Of a stretch of DNA of 64,000 bases, positions 35,561-44,024 are shown piece after piece (the first letter of the stretch is position 1; the number at the start of each line of letters is the position of its first letter). The notes beneath the pieces were generated by a model, which was not told the DNA's origin, did not search any database, and was given only the letters and a program-made list of their open reading frames with translations. The stretch lies in the NCBI GenBank assembly GCA_965200775.1, contig OZ241383.1, forward strand, positions 2,356,001 to 2,420,000, read 5' to 3'. This DNA comes from Poriferisocius sp965200775 (GTDB lineage Bacteria; Actinomycetota; Acidimicrobiia; Acidimicrobiales; Bin134). The translations under genes were made by a program, and so were the position numbers.

Positions 35561-38500
35561 CCACTCCCATGGGCACGACCCCATCTAGCGGAACCACTCC
35601 CTCCGACCAGCACGACCGGGATTCAATCGCCACCGACCTGGATAAGACGCTGTTCGTGGGGGCCGGAGCGGGGACGGGCAAGACCACTGCGCTGGTAGGC
35701 CGGGTGCAGTCCCTTCTCGATTCAGGAGTTGCGATGGAGAACATCGCCGCCATCACCTTCACCGAAAAAGCCGCCGCCGAGCTGAAGAACCGCCTGCGCG
35801 AGAAGTTGACCGGCCACCCCGACGCTCTGGACCAGTTGGATGGAGCGGCCATCACCACCCTCCACGGCTTCGCACTCCGCATCCTGTCCCAGCACGCAGT
35901 CGAGGCCGGGCTGCCCCCCCGCCTCGAGGTGAGCCCGCTCGACAGCTTCGAGGATCGCTGGGAGGAGTTCCGCGACCGCCTGCTGTACACCCCCGACCAC
36001 CAGCAAACCATGGGCCTCGCCCTGACCATTGACATTTCCACCCGGCACCTGCGGGCTCTGGCCCAGAATCTGGACGCCAACTGGGACCTGGTTCAGGAGC
36101 GAGTGGGGGCTGACACTCCCCCAAGCGAACCGGTCGAGGTGGTCGGTTTGGACGGCTTGATTGCCAAGCTTAACAAGGTGTGCTCCCTGGCCGACCACTG
36201 CCTGAACCCTGACGACAAGCTGATTCCGAAGCTGGCCGAAATCGGCCAATGGGCTCGCGATCTGAGCGACACATCCGGCCAAGACGTCGAGACCACCAGG
36301 ATCCTGTTGGGAACCCGGCCCAGCTTCAAAGTCGGCAAGATCGGTAGCAAGAACAACTGGCCCGGCGAGGACACCTTGAAAAAAGTACGGAACCAGGTAC
36401 GAGCGGTCGGGGAGGAGGTCGAACGCTTCAATTCGGGAATCGCCCACGATGTAATCACCCGGCTGACCCTGGTGCTCGGTCGGTTCGTGCTGAAGGCTGC
36501 CGAAGATCGGAAGCGCTCGGGGGTGCTGGAGTATCACGACCTGCTGGTGCTGGCCCGGAACCTGCTGAGGGATCCCGATCACGGGCCCCAAGTAAGAAGG
36601 GCGCTGGCCGAGCGCTACCAGCACCTGCTGCTCGACGAGTTCCAGGACACCGACCCGATCCAGATCGACATCGCCAAGCTCATCACCACCGACCCGGGCG
36701 ACAACCGGGCATGGCCAGAGCTGGCCGACAAGCCTGGTCGCCTCTTCTACGTGGGGGACGCCAAGCAGTCCATCTACCGGTTTCGCCGGGCCGACATTGC
36801 GGTGTATGCCAAGGCGGCAGCAAGCCCCACCGTCAACCGGAAATCGTTGACCCGCAACTTCCGGTCGGCCGAGCCCATCCTGGCATGGGTGAACGCCTTG
36901 TTCGAGAAGCTGATGACCCGACCCCCCGACGAGGCCGAGACCGTCCAGCCCTCCTATCAACCCCTCGATCCGGTCCGGGGCCACCCTCCGGTGGGGCCGC
37001 CGGTCGCTGTGCTCGACACCGAGCACGACACCAAAGTCGGTGAGGTGCGGGCCGCTGAAGCCGAGGAGGTGGCCCAGGCCATCCTCACCGCTGTCGGCCA
37101 GGGCTGGTCGGTGGGCAACGGCAGGGGCAACACCGAGGATGAGCCCTGGCGGCCGTGCCGCTTGGCCGACATCTGCATACTGCTTCCCACCCGTACCGCT
37201 CTGCCTCAACTCGAGCCCGCCCTGCAACGCCACAGGATCCCCTACCGGATCGAAGCTGGGTCGCTCATCTGGGCCGACCGGTCCATCCGGGACGTGATGG
37301 CCGTGGTCCGATCGCTTGCCGACCCCACCGACCAGGTGGCCCTGTTAACCGCTCTCCGCTCCCCGGCCTTCGGTTGCGGCGACGACGACCTGTTCACATT
37401 CAAGGTGACCCATCGGGGCCGGTGGAACTACCTGGCCCCAGTGCCCAAGTCCCTGCCAGCGGATCACCCGGTGGGAGAGGCCATGGCCTGGCTGGCCGAC
37501 CTCCACCCCCAGGTGCGGTGGCTGAACCCCAGCTTGCTCATCGAGAAGGTCGTGAGCGAGCGCAGGCTGCTTGAAACGGGCTGTTTCGGTTCCCGCCGAC
37601 CCCGCGACGTGTGGCGGAACCTGCTGTTGGTGATCGACCAAGCCCGAGAGTTTGAAGAAAGTGGAGGGAGGGGGCTGCGGGAGTTCATCGCCTGGGCCGA
37701 GCGGAAGGTCAACACCCGAACCATGGAGGTTGGTGCCACCTTGACCGAGAGCGACGACGATGCCGTCCGCATCACCACTATCCACGCCTCCAAAGGCCGG
37801 GAGTTTCCCATTGTCATCCTGGCCGGAACCTACGACGCCGGAACCAACCCGAACACCCCGACCGTGCTTTGGCCCACCGACGGCGGCTGGGACGTACGCC
37901 TCCGAAAGGGCCTGGAGACCGCAACCTTCGAGACCCACGAACTGCACGAGAACCAGATGACCCAAGCCGAGAAAGAGAGGCTGCTGTACGTGGCCCTCAC
38001 CCGGGCCATGGACCACGTAGTGGTGTCGGCCCACCGTCAAGCCGAGAAGCCGCAAGAGACCAAGAAAGAGCCCTCGTCCGATGAAGAACCTCCCAAGCTG
38101 TCCATGGCCCAGATGGTGGTACGCAACGCCGCCGAACTGCCCCAAGCCGAATGGGAGCCCACCCCCCTGGTGGTGGACCCGGTAACGGACCGTGGCCGGC
38201 CCACGATGTCCCGCTCGGAGTGGCGTCGGCACCGCGCCGAAGCTCTGGTTGCATCCGGGCGACCCACGGCGGTGGGCGCATCATCGGTGGCCGGCGATAC
38301 TGGAACCGGGGTCGATGGAACCGGGGTTTACCACGACGCCGACCACCCCGGCCTGGCCAAGGAGGGCGACACCAGCGGCGACGATCTCGTTCCCCAGTGG
38401 GGCAAGGGCCGCTACGGAACCAAGGTGGGTAGTGCGGTCCACGGTGTCCTGCAAGCCGTGGATCTGGCGCAGGACCCGGTTTCGCTCGACACCAACCTGA

Positions 38501-38994
38501 AATTTGAAGATATAGCCAATGCCCACGCCGACGCCGAGGGTGTAAGATTTCGCCGAAGAGACGTCAAGCTCCTGGCGAAATCGATTCTGGGTTCGGCCAC
38601 GGTGCGGGAGGCAGCCGGGGCCAAGCACTGGAAGGAGATGTTCGTAGCCACCTCGATCGGTGGCACCGTCCTGGAGGGCTACATTGATCTGCTCTACCGG
38701 TCCGACGATGGGAACGACTTGGTGGTGGTGGACTACAAGACCGACGACACCCACGACGATTCGGCACTGGAGGCCAAGATCGACCGCTACAAACTCCAGG
38801 TAGCGGCCTACGCCCTGGCCGTGGAACACGCGGTGGGAGAAGCAGTGACTCGCGGTGTGCTGGTGTTCGCCCTATCAGGCAAGACCGCCACCGAAGTCAT
38901 CCTCGAGGGCGAAGACCTAGCCTGGGCCCAAGAGGAGGTCCATCGAAGGCTTACCATCGTCGGAGACAAACAGCTTGCCTCCGACGGAGCCTGA
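35557..38994 (+). CDS. AddA-like UvrD-family helicase with C-terminal RecB nuclease domain
   Basis: 1145 residues. Superfamily 1 helicase motifs in order are GAGAGTGKT (35-43), AAITFTEKAA, LLLDEFQDTD, FYVGDAKQSIYRFR, LTRNFRSAEPI, TTIHASKGREFP and LLYVALTRAMDH. The last 200 residues are a PD-(D/E)XK nuclease (HGVL...GGTVLEGYIDLLYR...VVVDYKTDD...YKLQVAAYA). This is the motor subunit of an AddAB-type complex that processes broken DNA ends for RecA. Most actinobacteria use AdnAB instead, so the pair is worth noting. It overlaps the following nucleotidyltransferase by 20 bases. Confidence 0.93.
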   Translation: MTTPMGTTPSSGTTPSDQHDRDSIATDLDKTLFVGAGAGTGKTTALVGRVQSLLDSGVAMENIAAITFTEKAAAELKNRLREKLTGHPDALDQLDGAAITTLHGFALRILSQHAVEAGLPPRLEVSPLDSFEDRWEEFRDRLLYTPDHQQTMGLALTIDISTRHLRALAQNLDANWDLVQERVGADTPPSEPVEVVGLDGLIAKLNKVCSLADHCLNPDDKLIPKLAEIGQWARDLSDTSGQDVETTRILLGTRPSFKVGKIGSKNNWPGEDTLKKVRNQVRAVGEEVERFNSGIAHDVITRLTLVLGRFVLKAAEDRKRSGVLEYHDLLVLARNLLRDPDHGPQVRRALAERYQHLLLDEFQDTDPIQIDIAKLITTDPGDNRAWPELADKPGRLFYVGDAKQSIYRFRRADIAVYAKAAASPTVNRKSLTRNFRSAEPILAWVNALFEKLMTRPPDEAETVQPSYQPLDPVRGHPPVGPPVAVLDTEHDTKVGEVRAAEAEEVAQAILTAVGQGWSVGNGRGNTEDEPWRPCRLADICILLPTRTALPQLEPALQRHRIPYRIEAGSLIWADRSIRDVMAVVRSLADPTDQVALLTALRSPAFGCGDDDLFTFKVTHRGRWNYLAPVPKSLPADHPVGEAMAWLADLHPQVRWLNPSLLIEKVVSERRLLETGCFGSRRPRDVWRNLLLVIDQAREFEESGGRGLREFIAWAERKVNTRTMEVGATLTESDDDAVRITTIHASKGREFPIVILAGTYDAGTNPNTPTVLWPTDGGWDVRLRKGLETATFETHELHENQMTQAEKERLLYVALTRAMDHVVVSAHRQAEKPQETKKEPSSDEEPPKLSMAQMVVRNAAELPQAEWEPTPLVVDPVTDRGRPTMSRSEWRRHRAEALVASGRPTAVGASSVAGDTGTGVDGTGVYHDADHPGLAKEGDTSGDDLVPQWGKGRYGTKVGSAVHGVLQAVDLAQDPVSLDTNLKFEDIANAHADAEGVRFRRRDVKLLAKSILGSATVREAAGAKHWKEMFVATSIGGTVLEGYIDLLYRSDDGNDLVVVDYKTDDTHDDSALEAKIDRYKLQVAAYALAVEHAVGEAVTRGVLVFALSGKTATEVILEGEDLAWAQEEVHRRLTIVGDKQLASDGA

Positions 38995-39853
38995 GGAAAC
39001 CCCAGGGAGGAAGACCCTGTTCACACTGGTGGTAATGGCAGCCGGGCTGGGATCGCGATTCGGCGGAACAAAGCAGCTCGTTTCGGTGGGGCCCAACGGC
39101 GAGGCGTTCCTGGACTTCGCCATTGCCGATGCCGCCGCGGCGGGAGCCGACCGGGTGGTGCTTATCGTCCGAAGCGAAATAGAAGCCGACATCCACCACC
39201 ACTTTGAAACTCGAGGCGGTAGGCCAACCGGCATCGACATGGCCTTCGTGCGCCAGGACGACCACGGCCCTCCCCGGCCCAAGCCTTGGGGCACCGCTCA
39301 TGCCGTGTTGAGCGCGGCACGCGAGATCGCCGGTCCGTTCGTGGTGTGCAATGCCGACGACTACTACGGCCCCACCGCGTACACCGCTCTGGCAGACTGC
39401 ATCTCCCAGGGCATGGCCCCCGACGAGGCATGGGTCTGCGGGTACAGGCTCGACCACACCCTGCCCGCCGAGGGCGCCGTCACCCGCGGCGTGTGCCAGG
39501 TGGACCGGGGCCGCCTGATCGGCATCGAGGAAACCCGGGACATATCACGAGCCGACCACAACTTCCCCGCCGACACCATCGTGTCCATGAACCTGTGGGC
39601 ATACCCCCCGGAGTTCATGGAAGCCCTAGAGCACGGCTACCACCGATTCCTACGCGAGCACGGTGACAGTGCCACCGCCGAGTACCAGCTCCCCGACGCA
39701 GTCGCCACCGAAATGGCCGACGGTTCACTCAAGGTCGGCGTGGTGATCACCGAGGAGGCGTGGATCGGCGTCACCAACCCCAACGACCTCGAGATTGCCC
39801 GCGCTACACTCCGCCAACGCCAAGAGGGCAACTCAGCAGGTAACCCCCGATAG
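38975..39853 (+). CDS. Sugar-1-phosphate nucleotidyltransferase-like protein
   Basis: 292 residues, GT-A-like Rossmann fold. The NTP-binding loop is MAAGLGSRFGGTKQL (residues 21-35). The metal-binding acidic pair is in VVCNADDYYGP. The C-terminal EEAWIGVTNPNDLEIA resembles the end of single-domain NTP transferases, with no acetyltransferase repeats. It may make a nucleotide sugar for envelope glycans, but substrates are not readable. The TTG start, with GGAG nine bases upstream, overlaps addA; no better start exists before the conserved loop. The last codons and TAG are the first copy of a 65-base tandem repeat. Confidence 0.85.
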   Translation: MPPTEPEETPGRKTLFTLVVMAAGLGSRFGGTKQLVSVGPNGEAFLDFAIADAAAAGADRVVLIVRSEIEADIHHHFETRGGRPTGIDMAFVRQDDHGPPRPKPWGTAHAVLSAAREIAGPFVVCNADDYYGPTAYTALADCISQGMAPDEAWVCGYRLDHTLPAEGAVTRGVCQVDRGRLIGIEETRDISRADHNFPADTIVSMNLWAYPPEFMEALEHGYHRFLREHGDSATAEYQLPDAVATEMADGSLKVGVVITEEAWIGVTNPNDLEIARATLRQRQEGNSAGNPR

Positions 39854-40063
39854 GCGCGACAATCAGCCAAATCAGAAACCGGCCTGGCACGTCGGAATCA
39901 GCAGGTAACCCCCGATAGGCGCGACAATCAGCCAAATCAGAAACCGGCCTGGCACGTCGGAATCAGCAGGTAACCCCCGATAGGCGCGACAATCAGCCAA
40001 ATCAGAAACCGGCCTGGCACGTCGGAATCAGCAGGTAACCCCCGATAGGCGCGACAATCAGCC
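39833..40063 (+). repeat. 65-bp perfect tandem repeat between the nucleotidyltransferase and mutM
   Basis: Three identical 65-base copies start at 39833, 39898 and 39963; a 36-base partial copy starts at 40028. Copy 1 begins in the last seven codons of the nucleotidyltransferase (SAGNPR-stop) and the partial copy ends two bases before the mutM GTG. Each copy contains GACAAT; in the last copy this hexamer lies six bases ahead of GTG and could serve as a -10 for a leaderless mutM transcript. That reading is speculative. Confidence 0.97.
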
Positions 40064-40064
40064 G

Positions 40065-40865
40065 GTGCCCGAGCTGCCTGAGGTCGAGACCATCCGCCGC
40101 CAACTCGCGCCGCGCCTGACCGGGCAGCGCGTCAAGGAGGCCGGCAGCCATCCGTCGGCCAAGTTCACCCCGGCCCAAGACGCCACCGGTGCCACCATCG
40201 GGGGCTTGGACCGCCAGGGCAAGTACCTGATCGCTCCCCTCGACGACGGGCGGGAGCTCATCGTCCACCTCGGTATGACCGGTTCCCTGGCCATCAGTCC
40301 CGACCTCCCCGGCGACTCCTACATCCGGGCATGGTGGCAACTCGAAGGCGACGAGTTCCTCACGTACCGAGACATCCGCCGGTTCGGCCGCATCCGCTGC
40401 GTGCCGACCGGGGAGTACGACTCCATCCCCACGCTGGCCGCCCAGGGTCCCGACGCCATGAGCCCCGACTTCACCGCCGACGGCCTGTACCGTTCGCTCC
40501 AACAGAGCCGCCGCCGCATCCCTACCCAGCTCCTCAGTCAGAAGCCGGTGGCCGGTGTGGGCAACATCTACAGCACCGAGGCTCTTTGGATGGCCGGGAT
40601 CCACCCCGCGAAGCGGCAGGTGAGCCGACCGGCGGCCACGAGACTCCACGCCGCTCTGGTTCAGGTGCTCGAATCCGGCCTGGCCAACGGCGGAACCACG
40701 CTGCGGGATTACCGCAACGCCGAGGGCGGCAAGGGCAGCAACCAGCACGCCTTGGCCTGCTACGGCCGCTCCGGCCAACCCTGTAGGCGTTGCTCCACCC
40801 CGCTACAGCACCGCACCTACGATGCCCGCACCGTTACCTTCTGCCCCCGGTGCCAGCCGCGCTAG
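40065..40865 (+). CDS. mutM: Formamidopyrimidine-DNA glycosylase
   Basis: 266 residues. The catalytic N-terminal Pro-Glu is exposed after start removal (MPELPEVETI). The helix-two-turn-helix region contains QLLSQKPVAGVGNIYSTEALW. The C-terminal zinc finger CRRCSTPLQHRTYDARTVTFCPRC has four Cys. It excises oxidised purines such as 8-oxoguanine. The GTG start follows directly on the 65-base repeat, without a good Shine-Dalgarno, so expression may depend on the repeat region. The neighbouring addAB-like genes give this stretch a DNA-repair theme. Confidence 0.95.
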   Translation: MPELPEVETIRRQLAPRLTGQRVKEAGSHPSAKFTPAQDATGATIGGLDRQGKYLIAPLDDGRELIVHLGMTGSLAISPDLPGDSYIRAWWQLEGDEFLTYRDIRRFGRIRCVPTGEYDSIPTLAAQGPDAMSPDFTADGLYRSLQQSRRRIPTQLLSQKPVAGVGNIYSTEALWMAGIHPAKRQVSRPAATRLHAALVQVLESGLANGGTTLRDYRNAEGGKGSNQHALACYGRSGQPCRRCSTPLQHRTYDARTVTFCPRCQPR

Positions 40866-40956
40866 GGTCACCTTCGGTCGGATCACAACCCGGAGAAGAA
40901 GGCGGGGGAGACGGCAGAATGCAACACCAGCGCTTGGATGACGGGCGGAATACAAC

Positions 40957-42363
40957 ATGAACGCTGAGATGACCGACGTGCAGAAGGAAGCCTTCGTCAC
41001 CAAGCTGCGCCGGGAGGTGGGCAACACCGGCACCCCCTCCACTGCTCGCGACCCGGTCAACCTCCCCATGATTCGCCACTGGTGCGACGCCATGACTGAC
41101 GCCAACCCCCGGTACACCGATTCCGACTCGGCCGGTCAAGGTCCGCACGGCGAGATCGTCGCCCCGCCTGCCATGCTCAACGCCTGGACCATGCCGGGCA
41201 ACATTCCCCGGTCAACCGACCCCAAGGACCCTGCAACCGGCGTGTACGCCATGCTGGACGAAGCCGGCTACATCGGCGTGGTCGCCACCAACTCCGAGCA
41301 CGTGTACCACCGCTATCTCAAGTTGGGCGACCTTCTCACCGGCACCAACAAGCTGGTGGACGTCTCCGCCGAGAAGCAGACCGCCCTGGGAATCGGGCAC
41401 TTCGTGACCACCGAAACCGAGTACTTCGACCAGCACGGCGACCACGTCGGCTCAATGTTCTTCCGCATCCTCAAGTTCCGTCCCGGCACCGGGCGCACTG
41501 CAAGCACCCCCGACGGCGACGCCGCCGCCGAGCGCCCGCCCCGCCCCCGCCCCAGCCGCAACCAGGACACCGATTTCTTCTGGGAGGGCAGCTTGGCCGG
41601 CGAACTCCGCATCCAGCGGTGCAACCAGTGCGGGCAACTCCAACACCCGCCCGGCGTCCGCTGCCCGGCATGCGGATCGGTGGATATGGGTTACACCGTT
41701 GCCTCCGGCAAGGGGGTTCTGTATTCCTACGTGGTGGCCCACCATCCCCGGGTTCCGTCGTTCGACTACCCGCTGAACATCGGGCTGGTGGAGCTGGAGG
41801 AGGGGGCCCGCCTGATCACCAACATCACCGATTGCCAACCCAATCAGCTTAAGGTGGGGATGCCCGTGGAGGCCTGGCACATGGCGACCCACGACGACGT
41901 GAGCCTCCCGGTGTTCCGCCCCGCCCGGACCCCCCGCAACCAAACAACCCTCACCTTCGAGCAGGTGAGCGTCGGCGACGAGCTGCCCCTGTGCCCCGTC
42001 CCCCTCACCCCCACCTTGATCGTCTCCACCGCCATCGCCTCGCGCGACTATCAAGATGTTCACCATGACCGAGACCTGGCCATCAAGAAGGGGTCCAAGG
42101 ACATCTTCATGAACATCCTCACCTCCAGCGGCCTCTCCGCTCGCTACATCAGTGACTGGGCCGGGCCCGACGCCATGTTCAAGAACCTGAAGATCCGACT
42201 CGGCGCCCCCAACTATCCCTACGACTGCATGACGATGTCGGGGTCGGTCTCGGCCAAGCGGGAGGTGGACGGCCAACCGGTGGTCGAGGTCTCTTTCCAG
42301 GGGCTGAACAGCCGGGGGCCCCATGTAACCGGAACCGTCGAGTTGGCCCTGCCCCGAGGCTGA
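40957..42363 (+). CDS. MaoC - DUF35 (zinc ribbon/OB) - MaoC fusion, ChsH2/ChsH1-like enoyl-CoA hydratase
   Basis: 468 residues in three parts. Residues 10-175 form a FAS1/MaoC N-terminal hot-dog domain (SEHVYHRYLKLGD). Residues 205-325 form a DUF35 domain with zinc-ribbon C222, C225, C236, C239 and an OB fold. Residues 330-465 form a second MaoC hot-dog with the hydratase dyad in ASRDYQDVHHDRD (D364, H369). In mycobacteria ChsH2 (MaoC-DUF35) and ChsH1 (MaoC) are separate chains that hydrate a steroid side-chain enoyl-CoA; here they are one polypeptide. The aldolase partner follows 20 bases downstream. The real substrate may be a sterol or another branched acyl-CoA. Confidence 0.88.
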   Translation: MNAEMTDVQKEAFVTKLRREVGNTGTPSTARDPVNLPMIRHWCDAMTDANPRYTDSDSAGQGPHGEIVAPPAMLNAWTMPGNIPRSTDPKDPATGVYAMLDEAGYIGVVATNSEHVYHRYLKLGDLLTGTNKLVDVSAEKQTALGIGHFVTTETEYFDQHGDHVGSMFFRILKFRPGTGRTASTPDGDAAAERPPRPRPSRNQDTDFFWEGSLAGELRIQRCNQCGQLQHPPGVRCPACGSVDMGYTVASGKGVLYSYVVAHHPRVPSFDYPLNIGLVELEEGARLITNITDCQPNQLKVGMPVEAWHMATHDDVSLPVFRPARTPRNQTTLTFEQVSVGDELPLCPVPLTPTLIVSTAIASRDYQDVHHDRDLAIKKGSKDIFMNILTSSGLSARYISDWAGPDAMFKNLKIRLGAPNYPYDCMTMSGSVSAKREVDGQPVVEVSFQGLNSRGPHVTGTVELALPRG

Positions 42364-42383
42364 CGGACCAAGAGGAGAACGCC

Positions 42384-43562
42384 ATGGCCCTGAAGTACGC
42401 CTACCACTGCGCCATCGCCGGCATCGGTGCCACCCCCTTCACCAAGGAATCGGGCCGCACCCCGATGAGCCAAGCGGTGGAAGCCTGCCTCTCGGCATGC
42501 GAAGACGCCGGCCTGCCTCCCGAGATGGTGAACGGGATGGTCACCTACTCGGCCGAGCAGAACCCGGAGATCGAACTGGCCCGCAACCTCGGCGTCAAGG
42601 AGATGACCCACTTCTCGATGGTGCATCACGGCGGCGGAGCGGCCTGCGGGGTCATCGCCGTCGCCTGCCAGGCCCTCTACTCCGGTGCCGCCGATTACGT
42701 GCTGTGCTACCGGGCCTTCAACGAAAGGTCGTGGCACCGCTTCGGAACCGGGGTGCAGGACCGTCCGGCGGGAGCCGAGGCCTCCGAGGTCAGCTTCTCG
42801 TGGTCCTCGCCGTTCGGCCTGGTCACGCCCGCCTCGTGGGTGGCCATGTTCGCCACCCGTTACATGGCCGAATACGGGGCCACCTCCGAGGACTTCGGCC
42901 GTGTGTCGGTGGTCGACCGGGGCTTTGCCGCCACCAACCCCTACGCCCACTTCTTCCAACGGCCCATCACCCTTGAAGACCACCAGAACAGCCGTTGGAT
43001 CGTGGAGCCGCTACACCTTCTCGACTGCTGCCAGGAGACCGACGGCGCCCAGGCTCTCCTGGTGACCACAGCCGAACGGGCCAAGGACCTGAAACAGAAG
43101 CCGGCGGTGATCGCCTCGGCAGCCCAGGGAGTGGCCGAGGACCAGCACATGATGAGGAGCTACTACCGGGAGAGCCTTACCGGCATCCCGGAGATGGGCC
43201 TGTGTGCCAACCAGCTCTACCGGTCGAGCGGGTTGTCGGCCGACGACATCCAGACCGCCATCATCTACGACCACTTCACCCCTCTGGTGCTCCCCCAGTT
43301 GGAGGAGTTCGGCTTCTGCGAACGGGGCGAGGCCAAGGACTTCATCCGAGACGGGAACCTGGAGCGTGATGGCCGCCTGCCCATCAACACCAACGGCGGT
43401 CAGCTCGGTGAGGCCTACATCCACGGCCTCAACGGCATCGCCGAAGGCGTCCGCCAGATCCGGGGAACCTCGTTAAACCAGATCGGCGGCGTGGAGAACG
43501 TGCTGGCCACCGCCGGCACCGCGGTCCCCACCAGCGCCCTGATCCTCTCGCAGCCTCGCTGA
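42384..43562 (+). CDS. Ltp2-like thiolase-fold aldolase
   Basis: 392 residues, thiolase superfamily (lipid-transfer-protein type). Two tyrosines corresponding by motif to the catalytic pair of Ltp2 retro-aldolases are present: Y295 in IIYDHFTP and Y345 in GEAYIHG. Such enzymes cleave the hydroxylated side-chain CoA to release propionyl-CoA and need the DUF35 domain of ChsH2 for stability and activity. The preceding gene encodes exactly that domain, so a complex is likely. A GAGGAGAA ribosome site precedes the ATG. Nothing steroid-ring-specific is seen nearby. Confidence 0.88.
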   Translation: MALKYAYHCAIAGIGATPFTKESGRTPMSQAVEACLSACEDAGLPPEMVNGMVTYSAEQNPEIELARNLGVKEMTHFSMVHHGGGAACGVIAVACQALYSGAADYVLCYRAFNERSWHRFGTGVQDRPAGAEASEVSFSWSSPFGLVTPASWVAMFATRYMAEYGATSEDFGRVSVVDRGFAATNPYAHFFQRPITLEDHQNSRWIVEPLHLLDCCQETDGAQALLVTTAERAKDLKQKPAVIASAAQGVAEDQHMMRSYYRESLTGIPEMGLCANQLYRSSGLSADDIQTAIIYDHFTPLVLPQLEEFGFCERGEAKDFIRDGNLERDGRLPINTNGGQLGEAYIHGLNGIAEGVRQIRGTSLNQIGGVENVLATAGTAVPTSALILSQPR

Positions 43563-43684
43563 CCTGCTCCCGCGCCGAACTGCCGGCCGTATCGAACCCT
43601 GCCACCTGTTTTCTGTATAGGATGCTGGATGGCAGAATGTTCAAAGTCTGAACCCACCACTCGTCCCCACAAGAGAGGCCCATA

Positions 43685-44014
43685 ATGGAACTTAACCATG
43701 ACCGCGCCGGCGACACACTGACCGTGAGTGCTGCCGGACGGGTTGACGGATCTAATGCTTCGAGTTTCCTCGACTCGCTGAAAGGCCTGATCGAGTCAGG
43801 CGACCAACGGGTCATCCTGGACCTCAAGGGGCTCGAGTATATCAGCAGTGCCGGGCTTCGCATGCTGCTCATGGCAGCCCAGGACATGGACAAGCAGAGC
43901 AAAGCATTTTGCATCTGCGCCCTGTCGGAGTCGGTGAACGACGTGTTCCGAGTCAGCGGGTTCGACCAGATCATCAAGATCTACCCATCGGTGGAAGACG
44001 CCAAGAAGGGCTGA
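43685..44014 (+). CDS. STAS-domain anti-sigma-factor antagonist
   Basis: 109 residues, a single STAS domain of usual length. The phosphorylatable serine region is EYISSAGLRML (S54/S55). In partner switching the unphosphorylated form binds the RsbW-like kinase and frees a sigma factor or another target. First gene of a five-gene operon; 10 bases separate it from the phosphatase gene. The 122-base upstream spacer holds a TATAGG hexamer at about 43616 and a short GTTCA/TGAAC inverted repeat, possible control sites of low certainty. Ribosome site GAGAGG. Confidence 0.9.
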   Translation: MELNHDRAGDTLTVSAAGRVDGSNASSFLDSLKGLIESGDQRVILDLKGLEYISSAGLRMLLMAAQDMDKQSKAFCICALSESVNDVFRVSGFDQIIKIYPSVEDAKKG

Positions 44015-44024
44015 GGGGAAGCCC

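Noticed and set aside
39833..40063. CRISPR array
   Set aside because: Units abut directly with no variable spacers, contain a gene's stop codon, and no cas genes are present. The same holds for the repeats at 19.1 and 22.7 kb.
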